From Neurospora tetrasperma FGSC 2508 (Eukaryota; Ascomycota; Sordariomycetes; Sordariales; Sordariaceae), in NCBI RefSeq assembly GCF_000213175.1, contig NW_009799104.1:2758632-2822631 (forward strand): a stretch of DNA of 64,000 bases. The letters are read 5' to 3'. Position numbers and translations under genes: made by a program. The notes beneath the pieces were generated by a model. The model saw only the letters and a list, made by a program, of their open reading frames with translations, did not search any database and was not told the DNA's origin. This document shows positions 12,560-24,338 of this stretch, one piece after another (within the stretch, counting starts at the first letter, position 1; the number at the start of each line of letters is the position of its first letter).

Positions 12560-14340
12560 ACTCTAAGTTTCTAAAGGCTTTCTTCCTTTGCTATAGCCTA
12601 TAAATCTAGTCCGGCTATATAATTAATTGAATATGAAGGGTTTAGCCTCCGTTGATTTATTACTTATATTACTTATTAAGTTTCCTAATCCCTTAGTAAT
12701 TTAGAAGCGGCGTTTAGAATTTTCCTACTATACTTTAACCTTACTATTTGGGCTAAGGGAAGCTATAGAGCCCAGTATTCTAATCGGGGCGGAGGGCGGG
12801 GATAGGGTATAGGGTAGGGAAATTAGGGCCGGAAAGGCCGGGGCTAGGGAGGCCCGGGGGGAGTCTAGGGGCAGAGAATTCTCTAACGTTGTATCCCCAT
12901 CGTTATTAATTATAATAATTAGACTATTCTCCCTTTCGGGGCTATCCTTAACCTTCTCTCCTTCTAGTTTCTTATAGTTAATTATTCTAATTATATTACT
13001 TTTTATAAGGCCGGTAGGTTCTTTTCCTTTCTTTAAATTTCGTATAGCGATTCTATATATAGCTTTTTTGGCCTTCTAGGCTCCTACCTACTATTCGGCG
13101 GAGGGTTTTTTAATATATCCGTCTCTAATTTTTAAAAAGATAGGGTAGTCGGTATAGTTTAGCTTTTCGGGTCCTAAGTAATTAGGGTACTAGGGAATTA
13201 GTTTGTATATATCCTTATACGAAGTCTTAGGTGTGCTACAATTCCTACAAACTGTAGCGAAGGTATATTTAACTATATTGTAGGCGCCAAAGTACTTTTT
13301 GTACGTATAAATACGGGGGTTCCGTTTTATTAACCGGGCCGGCTCCGACCCGAAAATATAGAAGGGTTAGGTCTTCTTATTAAGGATTATAATATAATCC
13401 CCAGCTTTTTTTCTTTTAATAATTTTAGTATTTTATTTAGTAGCGGCCTAAATTTCCTAAGCGACGAGTAGTTCCGTATTTCTAGCGCTGTTATAAGCGT
13501 AGAATTTGGGCGGAATACTAGCTAAATAGTATAAAACTATATTAGTTTCGGGTTCGATAACATATTAGGGGGTATCCTTACTAAAATCTACTAATAGTTA
13601 TCGTTAGTCTAATTTGACCGTTTCAATACAAAAGCTAAATTAAACGGAATAAACGTATTTAATTTATTAGTAGGGGAATTTCACTTCCTCTATAATATAT
13701 AAAATAATTCCTTTGGGCGTCGCTTTCCGAAGTTCCGCGTCCAATACGAATCTAAGGAAAGTCCTATAGCTATTTTTATAGGTGGGGGTAATAGTATAGG
13801 TATAATTATCGGCGGGAATCGGACCGGTCTTTTTAACCTTCTTATTATTCTTTAATTTAACCTCCTACCAGGCAGTCTATTTCGTAGCGGCCTTAGTAGG
13901 CGCCTATATTTCCTTCTATTTAATTAGGGTAGGGCCTACGTAAGGGGTAAATAGGGATATATCTAGGGTAATTAAAGTAAGGGGCGGAGGTAAGTCTTTC
14001 TATGTGCATTTAATCGCGGACCCTAATTAGTTGCATTAGTTGGGTATCGTTGGGTAGGCGGGAGGGGGCGTTGTTCTACTAGTAGTATCAACTTGGAAGA
14101 AGGAAGAGAGGAGGGCATAGAGCTCCTCCCTAAAGGGGGCTACCGCCTTCTTCTAAGCGGGTATTTTAAAGCCTTTGTAAACTTCGTCGATAGCCTTAAT
14201 AGTAATTTCCGCGACTTCAAATTACGCCTAGAATCTCTCGATGAGCTCCTCGTTTGCTTTGCGGATTGTAGCGACGATATCGTCCTTAAAGGGCGCCATC
14301 GTAGCCGTCTTATCGAATTGGACGCGCGCGCGCGCGTCCG
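12560..14340 (-). pseudogene. LINE-B ORF1, gag-like nucleic-acid-binding protein remnant
   Basis: Minus-strand reading from about 14340. The N-terminal part contains a charged helical stretch (KDDIVATIRKANEELIERF), matching a coiled-coil-like start. A zinc-knuckle-like block follows at about 13150-13280 (VCRNCS...), then LGPEKLNYTDYPIFLKIRDG, the spacing seen in Tad1-type ORF1 proteins, and a proline-rich C-terminal segment (about 12770-12850). In the family this protein packages the element RNA. Several stops interrupt it; cysteine and histidine positions are partly replaced by tyrosine, as RIP would do (TGC to TAC/TAT on the coding strand). Confidence 0.7.
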
Positions 14341-14493
14341 CTGGTCGTAGAATAGCGACTATTCCTAGGTTACCTAGGCCTAAGGATGGTTAATTCTCGA
14401 ATGCTCGTCTCTAATTGGCCGAAGCCGTCTCTGAAAGATGATGTTCGGGAGAAGGTGATGTAGGGAATGGGGTGGGTGTGCGGAGGGTTACTC

Positions 14494-15543
14494 ACTGGGT
14501 ATTACTCTAGCAGCTACTTTAAATCCAAAATATTTATTTAATATATTCCAATATAGTAGTTAATATAAAAGTCACTCGGAATATAAACAATAATATATAT
14601 ATTATTGATATAAGTACCAAAATAGATAGTAAGCTTCCTTAATTACCAAGGCCGTTTTACCCTCCTCCTTTAATAACACTTCCATTTTATAAGTACAAAG
14701 TAATCTATACTAGGCTCTAAAGCTCCCTATATAAAGCTTTAGAGGGATACTAGGGAACTTCAACCATATAGAGGGTAGTATTATATGAAATTTATAGTAT
14801 TAACAGTCTGTAAAATTAATTATTCACGTAAATAACTTATACAGGCAATTACTTTTCTACTTACAATCAACCTACTTTATATATATATTATAATAGGCTA
14901 GGGTGCATATGCCTAGTTAGCCAAACCTAAAAGATAGGACGATGTTCTGCTTGCAAGGCAGAACACGTAATGCACACTATAAACCAATGTCAACCTGAAA
15001 CATATATAACTATTAGACTTCGCTAATAAATCGATATACACCTTATAATAGTAATTTACATACTAGAGACAAGCCTTATAGAGCTCAACTAACCTACTAC
15101 GAACTAACAGACTATAACTTTTAATGGGACTATTTTTAAATTTATTTAGTAACGTTATTTATTACCCTTAATTAAAGTAATTTAAATTTATTTAGTAACG
15201 TCATTTATCACCCTTAATTAAAGTAATTCTTAATAAAATAGCCGGCTTACTCCTCCTTGTAAAGCAAAAACTTCCCCTTAATCTACAAAACTACGTTTTC
15301 CTATATATTCCTAAACTAGCTATATAGAATGGACTAAGCACAAGTAAATTCTATAATATTAGAAGAGTAAACTATATACTACTATATAAAGAATAGTACG
15401 GACCTTATTTTAGTAACCTTATTTAGTAAAGGATGAAATCCCGCTTTAACTTTATTAGTTGTTATAATTCGAGTATTACGTTACTTTAAATCCTTAAGAT
15501 ACTCTTTATTACATTCCTCCAACTCTATATTGTAATTAGGGGA
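14494..15543 (-). pseudogene. MULE copy 1 transposase, middle-to-C-terminal remnant
   Basis: This is the continuation of MULE copy 1 right of the MITE. The DNA aligns by eye with 31635-32510 of the whole MULE, including the shared blocks TAGCAGCTA and AACTATATACTACTATATAAAG. It encodes, on the minus strand, the part of the transposase downstream of the second catalytic aspartate. No open frame survives. Confidence 0.6.
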
Positions 15544-16069
15544 GAGATAACCTCTCTACACGCACCAAAAACCTCCATGTACGCACCCTCACAAAGAAAA
15601 ATGGGGCGGTTCAGCTAATGACACCTAATATTGAAATCTCCGTTTTTACTCGCAAAATTTCGTCTTTTGAATAATGTACAATATTGTTCTAATGTGGTTA
15701 TTTCTTTTCCCTTTTTTTTATACGGCCAATTACACTAGTACTTTGCACACAGTTGCACCAGCTAGCGCCAGCACTACAATCTACATATATTTACACTAAT
15801 ACTCTATACTATATCTATCAATATTACCCACGATGTACAGGAAGTTATCGTATTCAACTGATTTCTATACTAATCAATCGCTATAAATATCCTCTAGTAA
15901 GCGCCCTCATCGTGCATCGACCTCCTCAACTTCTAGCCTCGCTTCCAACGCCTCCTCCATCAATCGTGATATAATATGGATTATACTGGCGGATAACCCC
16001 CTCTTCTCAATAATTATCAAGAATTACAATAAGTTTTTTGCCTACCTCGTTGCTTTTTGCTATTACTAT
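15544..16069 (+). mobile_element. MULE copy 2: inverted right ('B') end with transposase N-terminus
   Basis: Begins GAGATAACCTCTCTACACGC, then ACCAAAAACC, and carries the 'B' subterminal block in inverse orientation (GGGGCGGTTCAGCTAATGACACC at the start of the block, then a CATTGAAAT motif). The interior (15860-16069) matches the inverse of 33490-33700. Here the transposase is on the plus strand. The first residues readable are TPPPS and, after an interruption, NNYQE-like sequence aligning with the FAR1-like N-terminal domain of the copy at 33.5 kb. It is cut at 16070 by LTR-like sequence and I do not find its continuation beyond 28972. No partner terminus is present. Confidence 0.65.
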
Positions 16070-16185
16070 TGTCACGATGCCGACTAATAAGGACTTTGGA
16101 AAAGACGTATTATTGTACGAAGGGGGAAAGATTAGAAGAGAGTAGCGAAAATTCTACTTTTAGACTATACAAATTAAAGAATCGT
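16070..16185 (-). repeat. LTR-end fragment shared with Gypsy-1
   Basis: About 116 bp starting TGTCACGATGCCGACTAATA that match 1803-1918 with mostly C/T and G/A differences, then diverge. It directly abuts an RNase H remnant on the minus strand. It is either the 3' LTR end of the surrounding Gypsy relic after loss of its integrase region, or a fragment of a separate element. Confidence 0.55.
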
Positions 16186-16717
16186 TTCGTACTAAAATAT
16201 TCGAGTGTTTAATAATAAATAATAATAATAAAAAGCTTCGACTACCGCAAACCGACGAGTTCGGGTCGCTAAATTTATAGGGCTCTAATAATAACGAATA
16301 ATTCTTTATTATAAATCGGGTAATTATAGTCTACCTATTATATAGTCTTTAAAAAGTGGGTAATAGAATACTATTCCTTCGTATTTTTCTAATATCAGGA
16401 TAGGACTCCCGCAAAGACTCTATTACTAACGTCTATTTTAACCCTAATTTAAGTATTGTAGCGGAAGTATTTCAATAATAGAACGTCTATCAATGATTAC
16501 TTTAATCCATCGAATGCCGCTTAATACTTTTCGGTCTATACGAATACTTTACCCTTCTTAATTAAATTAGTAAGGTGCTGAACTACTTTACTATAGTTTT
16601 GAATAAACTTTCGGTAGAAATTATAAAAACCTAAGAAAAATTATACTCCTCTAAAATTAGAAGGTACCGCCTACTCTTTAATAACTTCTACCTTCTCTAA
16701 ATCGACCGAAACGCTAA

Positions 16718-17029
16718 TGTCACAGGGCTAGCCTGTGACTGTCATCTGGTCGCGGTATTACTACGGCTATAGTTGCCGGTTAATATACGCTCTCTAATTG
16801 GTTAATTCGTTTAGCCTTACTATCGCTACAGCGGCTACTAGGCCAACGCGGGCTCCCTAATTGGCTATACGCTCCCGGAGGCTCCGGTTATGTATACCAA
16901 GGACGCGGCTTACCCTCGCCTATATAGGACAAACCGCTACGTACAAATTCTATAATTTCCCTTCTTCCTTATATAATTATACAAATTATATTCTACCCTA
17001 TACGTTTAATATCGCCTTACCCTGTAATA
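16718..17029 (+). repeat. 5' LTR of Gypsy-B
   Basis: 312 bp. The outer edge is intact (TGTCACAGGGCTAGCCTGTG); the inner edge is RIP-changed (ends CCTGTAATA where the partner has CCCGTGACA). Contains a TATATAGGAC promoter-like block in common with the 3' LTR. Confidence 0.92.
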
Positions 17030-19590
17030 ATTAATTGTACTTTATTATTATACTACGAACGTACTTTATTATAAGGAAGAAATACGAGTTTTAATACTAT
17101 TCCATAATGCTATTAGTCGTTGGGACTCCTGTAATTTATTGAATCTAATAGAGCCTATAGCTCTTAATAATAATATTATTATTACCGACGAAGGTACCCT
17201 CCTAGAAGTATTAAATAAAGATATTAACGTCCTAGACGCTTCCTAGGATAGCGAGTCCGAGAATTCCGAATTACTAATAAATAAAGACGTTTATTTAATT
17301 ATATTAGAAGGCGTATTGCGTAATTAGGCTATTGAATACTTTATTAATACTATTATAGAAAATAAATCTAGACTTTTATAAACCTTTAGAGGGTCCTTTA
17401 TTAATATTACTATCTTTATAAATAATAGTACTTTCCGCTCTATTATTTCCCTAATCGCTCAGATAGTCTAAATATTTAACCTCTTTAATAATAGCCTTAT
17501 AAATTAGTTCAGAAAGTTTAAAAATTAATTCTATATAGAGAAAACGAAAAATAAAAGGTTTAAAATAAATTTTAATAAAGTTCTAAAAATATAAAGTATT
17601 ATAACTAATTAGGACCCTAATAGAAGTAAGAGTAGTTGTACTAACGGTAGATTAGGTACGGGAGGCGGAAATGTATTAGGATATAATTCGGGGGCCGCCT
17701 TTTTAATTAGTATTATTGGGGCTCCTCTTAAAGCTACGACCGTTTTTAGAAAGGCGTTATTTTCCGACCCTAACCCGTTTATAGCTAATTAAAAGAATCA
17801 TATTCTATACAATAAGGCTTATATTATTTAGAAAAGCAGGATCCTAATAGTTTGGGAGCTGGATTGTTTCCGCTTCCCTAACGAATGTACTAAAATCCTT
17901 TATATAAATTATTTATTAAGTCCTAAGGTAACTATTACCTTCGAGAAGGATTTTATAATTATTTTACTCTAATTTAATACGCCCGAACGTTAAAAGTAGT
18001 AAATAAATAGGGAGTTTATTAATTTTTTAAACTCCTACTATAGTAATATTGATTTAAGACTTAATATGGTACGGCGTTTTAACGAATATGAATAGAGTAA
18101 TAGGTTTTTTATAAATTTCGAGATTAAGTTCGGTAAAATAATTGACTGCTACTAATTTAATAATATTAAAAAAATCTATTACCTTAGAAATAAGATTTTG
18201 ATTAAATTCCTTATAATAATTTCTAATTAACATTAATATTCGAAGGACAATGACTTTGAAAGTTGGCTAGCCATTTATAGAAATTTAGCGCGCTATTTGG
18301 AGGATAATGAATATTATATTAAAATTAACTAATTATAAATTAGTAAATCTAGCGGAAATGGTAATAATAATAATTCCACTAGGAATAGGAATAAATTTAA
18401 AAACTATACTATTAATTAGGGCAGCGATACTATAAGTTTTATTACGATTTATATATCCCGAACTATTTATTTTAATATTATTAATTAACGGATAAAGGAA
18501 GGCCTTTATAGGAAGTATAATTAAGAGGGTTATATTATATATAATTATAAGAATAATATTGATTATAGCGGTAAACCCCTACAATATACCGGATTTTATA
18601 ATAATTATATTTACCGAAGTTGCGGTGGCCGAAGTAACTACGGAGGGCGCAGCGCCTATTCTAATATTAGCCGACCCTCCCCCGGCTAGTATAGTTATAG
18701 TAATACTAATTTGCGGGCTACCGGTATTAAAGGAGGCGGGAGTAAAGAAAATGAATATAATATATTTAGTACTAATAGTTAGGGAAATGGCCAAATTTTA
18801 TAAATAATTACTTATAGAGGTACTAAGGGTCTATATAGGAGAATTTCAAAATACTAACGAGATATTCGAAATAATCGTTATTAGTTTACTAGATAATTTT
18901 AGTTAAAATTAAATACTCCTCTCTTTTTATCTCTTATCTAGATTGTATAAAATACTATATATTATATTCGTTGATAGCGCCTATTTTATTCTAACTTTCT
19001 TAAATTGTACTTTTATAAGGCGGAACGGCCTTATTGTATTCAAATTAATTTACCCTAAAAATCTTATACTAGCCGATAATATTATAAAGGGTTTTATCAC
19101 CGAAGGTTTAGCAAAGAACTTCTTTATTGAGTACTATATAAAAGCCGTTGTCTTTTTAGTATACAACCTCTTATTAATTTACATTGTAATTTTAAGCCTA
19201 TTATAATTAAAGTACTACGAACTATTTATTTTATAAATTAATAAAAAGGTTGTATTCTTTAATAAATATAATATTAGGTACTTCCTTATTAGGTTATTAG
19301 TATTTCTAAGAGTAGTATTAAGCGTTAATTACTATACCTTTCTTCCCTAATATTATTAGGCTAGCGACCCAAAAAATAATATAGTAAATAAATGATAGCC
19401 TTACTTCCTTTAGATATTAGACGAAAATAGGAAATTATATTATAAGGACGGGGGTATTTCCTTTAATTTTCAATTCCTAAAAACGGTTGTTGAATAAGGG
19501 TATTTTAAGCGCTTTACTATTTAATCCAATCTCCCTGTACTTAAACGACCTATTATAATCTACTATTTAGAACCGGTTCTAATAAATTAA

Positions 19591-19608
19591 CCCCCCCCCC
19601 CCCCCCCC
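19591..19608 (+). repeat. Homopolymer (C)18
   Basis: Eighteen consecutive C within the interior of Gypsy-B, in an otherwise AT-rich context. CpC is not a RIP target, so the run would survive RIP. It may be a slippage product, or an assembly-length artefact. Confidence 0.9.
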
Positions 19609-22600
19609 TTATAAATTCCCTAAAACCTTAAATAGAAATAGTAAATTATATTAAGAAAATATATAAAATTCCTATCAATTTTATTATTAGGGCCGGGAAG
19701 TTTAAATAATATTAGGAATCCGATTATAAACCCGACGGGACTACGAATAGTATAAAGACTAAAATAGAGGTTTATTAAATTAGAACCGAAATTAGGAAAT
19801 TAATAAATATAAATTCAGAGGATTAACCGGTAGGAATTTAGTATAGTAAGGCCGGGTTAGTAATATGTAAAACGCCCTATTATAAGCCCGTTGAAACTAA
19901 CGGGCCGGAGGAGTCGGATAGGAAATATATAATTTCTACCGCTATACCCTATTATAGGCCTAATAAAGCTTTTAAACTTAAAAAGCCCAATTAAGAGAAT
20001 ATAGTAAACTTCCCGCCCTCGATTAGAATTAGGAATTATATAATTAAATTAGCTACTAATATTAGGAAAATAAAAATAGTATCTCCCGGCCGTCCGGACG
20101 GGATGGAAAACCCTTTACCGGCCCTCCGGGGGCTATTCTTTTATAGAGTACAATAATTAGTAACCGGTTTCTTAAATATAGTTATACTATTATTTGAAAA
20201 TAATAATTCCGTCGACCTCCGGCTACTTTATTTGAAATTATATTGCGGGAATAACCCTCCGGCTATAGGAATAATTATTAAAAAATATCTATTAGCGGCC
20301 GACGAATAGGTAGATCCTATAAATATTACGAATATTAATATTATAGCGTTTAATTAGTTTTATAAATAGGAGAATCTATAATTATACTTTATAACCTATA
20401 TAGAATTCGAATAATTCGTAATCCTCTACAAAGGCGAATTATATAACGACTTTTTAGAATAGATAGTACGGAATATTTATAAAGGCCGGGGGTAATAGTA
20501 TAAGGCCGAATTATTCAAATACTTCTATAGGTATATTGATATTTATATAGGAAATATAGAACCTAAAGAACTATAAGCCGTAATTATTACTAACGCCGCA
20601 CCTCTCTTGAAATATTTAGATAAAAATATAGTAATTTATAAAACTATTATAATTAAAATTACGGAAGAGGATATATAGAAGTTCTATAAAAAGGCGGACT
20701 ATTTAATTAAAATTAATAAAGAAATTAAGGCTAAACTCCTTTAAAAATACTAGAATAAGATTAAAGCTTTCTATGATTAAAATATTAGAGAACTCCCCCC
20801 TTTGCGTACTTACGATTATAAAATCGAATTCGCCCCGGAGGAACGGCCCTCCAATGCCCGCTATTAAATAATATCCCTAATAGAGGCCTCTATTATTCAA
20901 AAATAAATTGACAATTAATTTTATAAAGGGTTTATCCGACCTTTTAAATCCGTAGTAGTATTACTATTATTATTAATTAAAAAGCTAGGATGCGGAGTCT
21001 GTATTTATATTAATTATTAAGGTATTAATAATATAACCCTAAAATTCGTTACTCCTTCCTATTTATTAAGGAAACTTTAAATGTAATTTGCTATACTAAA
21101 GTCTTTATAAAACTCAATATTATAATAATATTCAATTATATTCGTATTGAGGAGGGCTATAAGTAGCTTACTATATTTATTATATAGTTCGGCCTCTACG
21201 AATCCCTTACACTACCTTTCGGATTATAAGGTACCCTAAGCACCTTTTAAAACTATATTAATAATATACTATTTAATATCTTAGATATTTATACTACCGC
21301 CTATTTTAATAATATCTTAGTATATTCTAAGAACAAAAATAAATATATAATATATATAGATGAATTATTGCGGTATATAATTGATGCAGGCCTCTAATTA
21401 GATATTAATAAGTATAAATTTAATATTAAGTAAATTAAATACTTCGGGCTAATTATTATATTAAGAGGTATTAAAATAGGTCCGGAGAAGGTGAGGGCCG
21501 TCGTTGAATAGGAGGTACCGTAATTATAACGATAGTTTTAATATTTCTTAGGTTTTATAAATTTCTATAAGTATTTTATTAATTATTTCTCTATTATTAT
21601 AGCCCCCTTATATGATTTAAGTAAAAAGTCCGTTATATAATCCTAGGGCGAAATTTAATAAATAGCCTTTAAGGAAATAAAGAGGGTATTTACTACTGAG
21701 CTAATCCTTAAAATTTTCAATTAATCGAAGCCGACGGTCGTAGAGATAGACGCCTCGAATTAGGTATTAGGCAATATACTATCCCAATACAATAACGAGG
21801 GAGTTTTCTACCTAATAGCCTACTTCTCCTAAAAGTATTTTATAACCGAATATAATTATAATATTTACAATAAGGAGCTACTAACTATTATTAAGATATT
21901 TGAAGAGTAGTCCCTAGAATTCTAAGGCGCCTAAAACGGTTTTAAAATTCTAATAGATTACTATGGTCTATGAATTCTTATAATAAATAAGAAGTTTACG
22001 TCCTAATATATATACTAATTATATTTCCTCTCCTAATTTAATTTTATAATTAAATATCGGCCGCGTACTCTTTAAATACGATCTAATGTACTAAATTAGA
22101 AGCCGGAGGATATATTTGATAATATAAATAATAATTAATTATTAATTAAGAATAAAACCCTCTTCGATCCGTTTTTATTTGTAAATTATATTACTTTTTA
22201 TAAGTTTAGTACGGAAGAAATATCTTCCGACGAACTAGTTGAAGTTAATTATTGTAATTTTATATTTTACTAAGATATTATCGCCGCTATTACCGACCTA
22301 GGCCGTTATAAGTAATTTAAAACTATTTCTTATAAAATAAGGAAGGTAGCGTTCGTTAAGTATTATATTATTAACGGACGAACGTATAAGTACTCGGTAA
22401 TTATTTTAGACCCCGCCGGTACCGCCCTTTAATTATAGTTTATTTAGTACTATTACAAATCTACGCCGGTAAATTACTAAAGACGGGATAAAATATATAT
22501 AATATTGAATAGGTCTTTCTATTAGCTTGGTATAAATAGAGTAGTATAATTATACTATAAAATATATTTATAATATACGAAAACGAAATATTTTCGCTCT

Positions 22601-24026
22601 TCCCTAGTAGGCCTTTTAAAGCCGCTACTAGTATTATTCGTACTATAGAAGGATATTGCTATAGACTATATTACGCTTATAACCCCGTATAAGAGAGGAG
22701 GCCGGGAATTTTGATATATTACTATCGTTATTAATAAGTTAATTAAAATACGGTACTATATCCTAGAAGAAATATTAATAATTAGTAAATTTATTAAATA
22801 CTTTATAAATAAGGTCTTTGTACTTTACGGGCTACTAAATACTATTATATTAAATAGAGGCTCCTAATTCGAATTATAGTTTTAGAGAATACTTTCTATA
22901 AGGTTAGGTATTATACTACGGCTATCTTCAGCGTTCTATTAATAAATTAACAAATGAATAAAATATATTAATATAGAAATAGAATATTACCTCCGTACCT
23001 ACGTAAATTAGGCCTAGGATAATTAAATTAACTAGTTACCTCTTATTGAATTCGTAAATAATAATACTAACTTAAACTCGACGGACGTCTTTCCCTTCTT
23101 CGCTAATTATAATTTCTACTTATAAATAGGCGTCGAACTTCTATAGCCCTACCCGCCCGGCCTTTCGGACCTATAACGTATAGAGAGTATTTTAAGGCCG
23201 GCGAAATTATTAAACGGTTTAGGAAAGTCCTTAATAAAATTATAGTAATAGCGAAATATATATAAGCGCGCTATAAGGAGAGTACTAATAATTATCGTTC
23301 TAATATATTATAATACTACCCTAAAAATAAAACACTCCTTGATACTATTAACTTTATTATTAGCCGCCCTTAGGCAAAACTATTATTCCTATAGGAAGGG
23401 CCTTTCAAAGTAGCTATAGCCGATAGCTATTAAATTATATTTAATTTACTATTAAATATAAAGTACGGACGTACTTTCTATATTAGTATAGTAAGGCCGT
23501 AAATAAAGGAAGGTATACCGGGGTAAGATAGTACGTAGGATATCCGGATTAATTAGAGGAGGGTAATAAAATATATTAATAATATTGAAAATATAATTGA
23601 ATAGTCCTTTAAGGGAATTAATACTTATTATTTTAAAGATAGTAGATAGTAATACTATATCGTTTAGGGCAAACTATACGTACTAATTTGGGAATTAATT
23701 AATAATATAGAATATTATATTAAAATTTTCTATAAATTTCATACTAATAACCCGGAATCCCCCGTCCTTCTACAATAGACTACTATAGAGAAGAGGCGTA
23801 AATGCGCCGCTTAAGCCTTAAATAAAGCCTATAACCGCGCTAGTCCGGGACTATTAACGGCGGTACCGGCTATAAGACGGTCGCTTCGATATTCGATACC
23901 GGCTATAAATACCCTTAAAAAGGTTATAAATATAGTAATAGAACGTTTTAAATCCCTAGGGGAAGAGGATTAGTAATTTCTCTTCTATGTATTCTAACGC
24001 CCGAAGGTATTTTAAACCCGGGGTAA

Positions 24027-24338
24027 TATTATAGGGCTAGCCTATAACTTTCATTTAATTGCAGTATTACTACGGCTATAGTTGCCGGTTAATACATACT
24101 CTCTAATTAGCTAAATCGTTTAGCCTTACTATTGCTATAGCGGCTATTAGGCTAATACGGGCCCCCTAATTGGCCATACGCTCCCGGAGGCTCCGGTTAC
24201 GTATGCCAAGGACGCGGCTCACCCTCGCCTATATAGGACGAGCCGCTACACACAGGTTCCATAGTTTCCCTTCTTCCTTGTGCAATTACACAAGTTATAT
24301 TCTACCCTATACGTTCAGTATCGCCTTGCCCCGTGACA
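24027..24338 (+). repeat. 3' LTR of Gypsy-B
   Basis: 312 bp. Mirror image of the 5' LTR in damage: inner edge RIP-changed (TATTATAGGGCTAG), outer ~180 bp nearly intact (…GCCCCGTGACA). Confidence 0.92.

Larger units (their letters stand above)
9009..14457 (-). mobile_element. LINE-B: near full-length non-LTR retrotransposon
   Basis: About 5.45 kb on the minus strand between exact 12-bp target duplications ATGTAGGGAATG (8997-9008 and 14458-14469). Gag-like ORF1 with zinc knuckle comes first, then ORF2 with reverse transcriptase. The 3' end on the minus strand is a run of ATTC tetranucleotides (9009-9027) rather than poly(A). The RT motif order and two-ORF plan fit the I/Tad1 group found in ascomycetes; the exact clade is not certain. 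It is distinct in sequence from LINE-A at 29.9-51.4 kb. Both frames carry many stops from RIP. It inserted in the MITE, making it the youngest layer of this stack. Confidence 0.85.
8586..14493. mobile_element. MULE-related MITE (~447 bp) split by LINE-B
   Basis: Left terminus GAGTAACCCTCCGCACACCC at 8586 and its exact inverse at the right (14461-14493): 33 bp of perfect inverted repeat. If LINE-B is removed, the pairing runs on to about 46 bp with one mismatch, because the inner part of the right repeat lies left of the LINE (8985-9008). The MITE body is 8586-9008 plus 14470-14493. It has no coding capacity. Internal blocks (CAATGTCAGGTGTCATCAGC; GTGAAAGAAATGACC) match the right ends of the MULEs here although the outer repeats differ, so it is a relative with its own termini. 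Flanking 8-mers (TTGGGGCA; ACTGGGTA) match only partly. It retains CpA and is little mutated. Confidence 0.75.
7931..15543 (-). mobile_element. MULE copy 1: left end and transposase C-terminal half, interrupted
   Basis: Starts GAGTTAACTTACCGACACGC, the left ('A') terminus of the MULE family seen whole at 30957-34001. Homology to that copy continues through 8585, breaks at the MITE/LINE-B insertion (8586-14493), resumes at 14494 and runs to about 15543, where an inverted MULE end begins. The remaining coding part corresponds to the C-terminal half of a minus-strand transposase, including an acidic, coiled tail (about 8280-8350). The right terminus is not found. The 8 bp before the left end (TTTATAAT) recur next to no right end in this window, so the copy is truncated or rearranged. 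Confidence 0.7.
16718..24338 (+). mobile_element. Gypsy-B: structurally complete, RIP-broken Gypsy element
   Basis: 7,621 bp with two 312-bp LTRs (16718-17029, 24027-24338), flanked by the 5-bp target duplication GCTAA (16713-16717; 24339-24343). Domain order on the plus strand is that of Gypsy: gag (about 17060-18650), protease (about 18950-19210), reverse transcriptase (about 20980-21530, block CGVCIYINY), RNase H (about 21740-22000), integrase (about 22600-23110), and a basic tail. Architecture looks whole; coding sequence is broken in tens of places. It lies in the reverse transcriptase of Gypsy-C and is younger than it. RIP differences between the LTRs forbid age estimation from LTR divergence. 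Confidence 0.92.

Noticed and set aside
14093-14350. 85-codon plus-strand frame with plausible composition.
   Set aside because: It is antisense to the ORF1 N-terminus of LINE-B on the minus strand.
18559-18807. 82-codon plus-strand and 71-codon minus-strand frames.
   Set aside because: They overlap in opposite directions within the gag end of the broken Gypsy-B and show no independent coding signal.
16718-24338. Dating Gypsy-B from LTR divergence.
   Set aside because: The differences are dominated by RIP, which acts in bursts and unevenly along each LTR; a clock does not apply.
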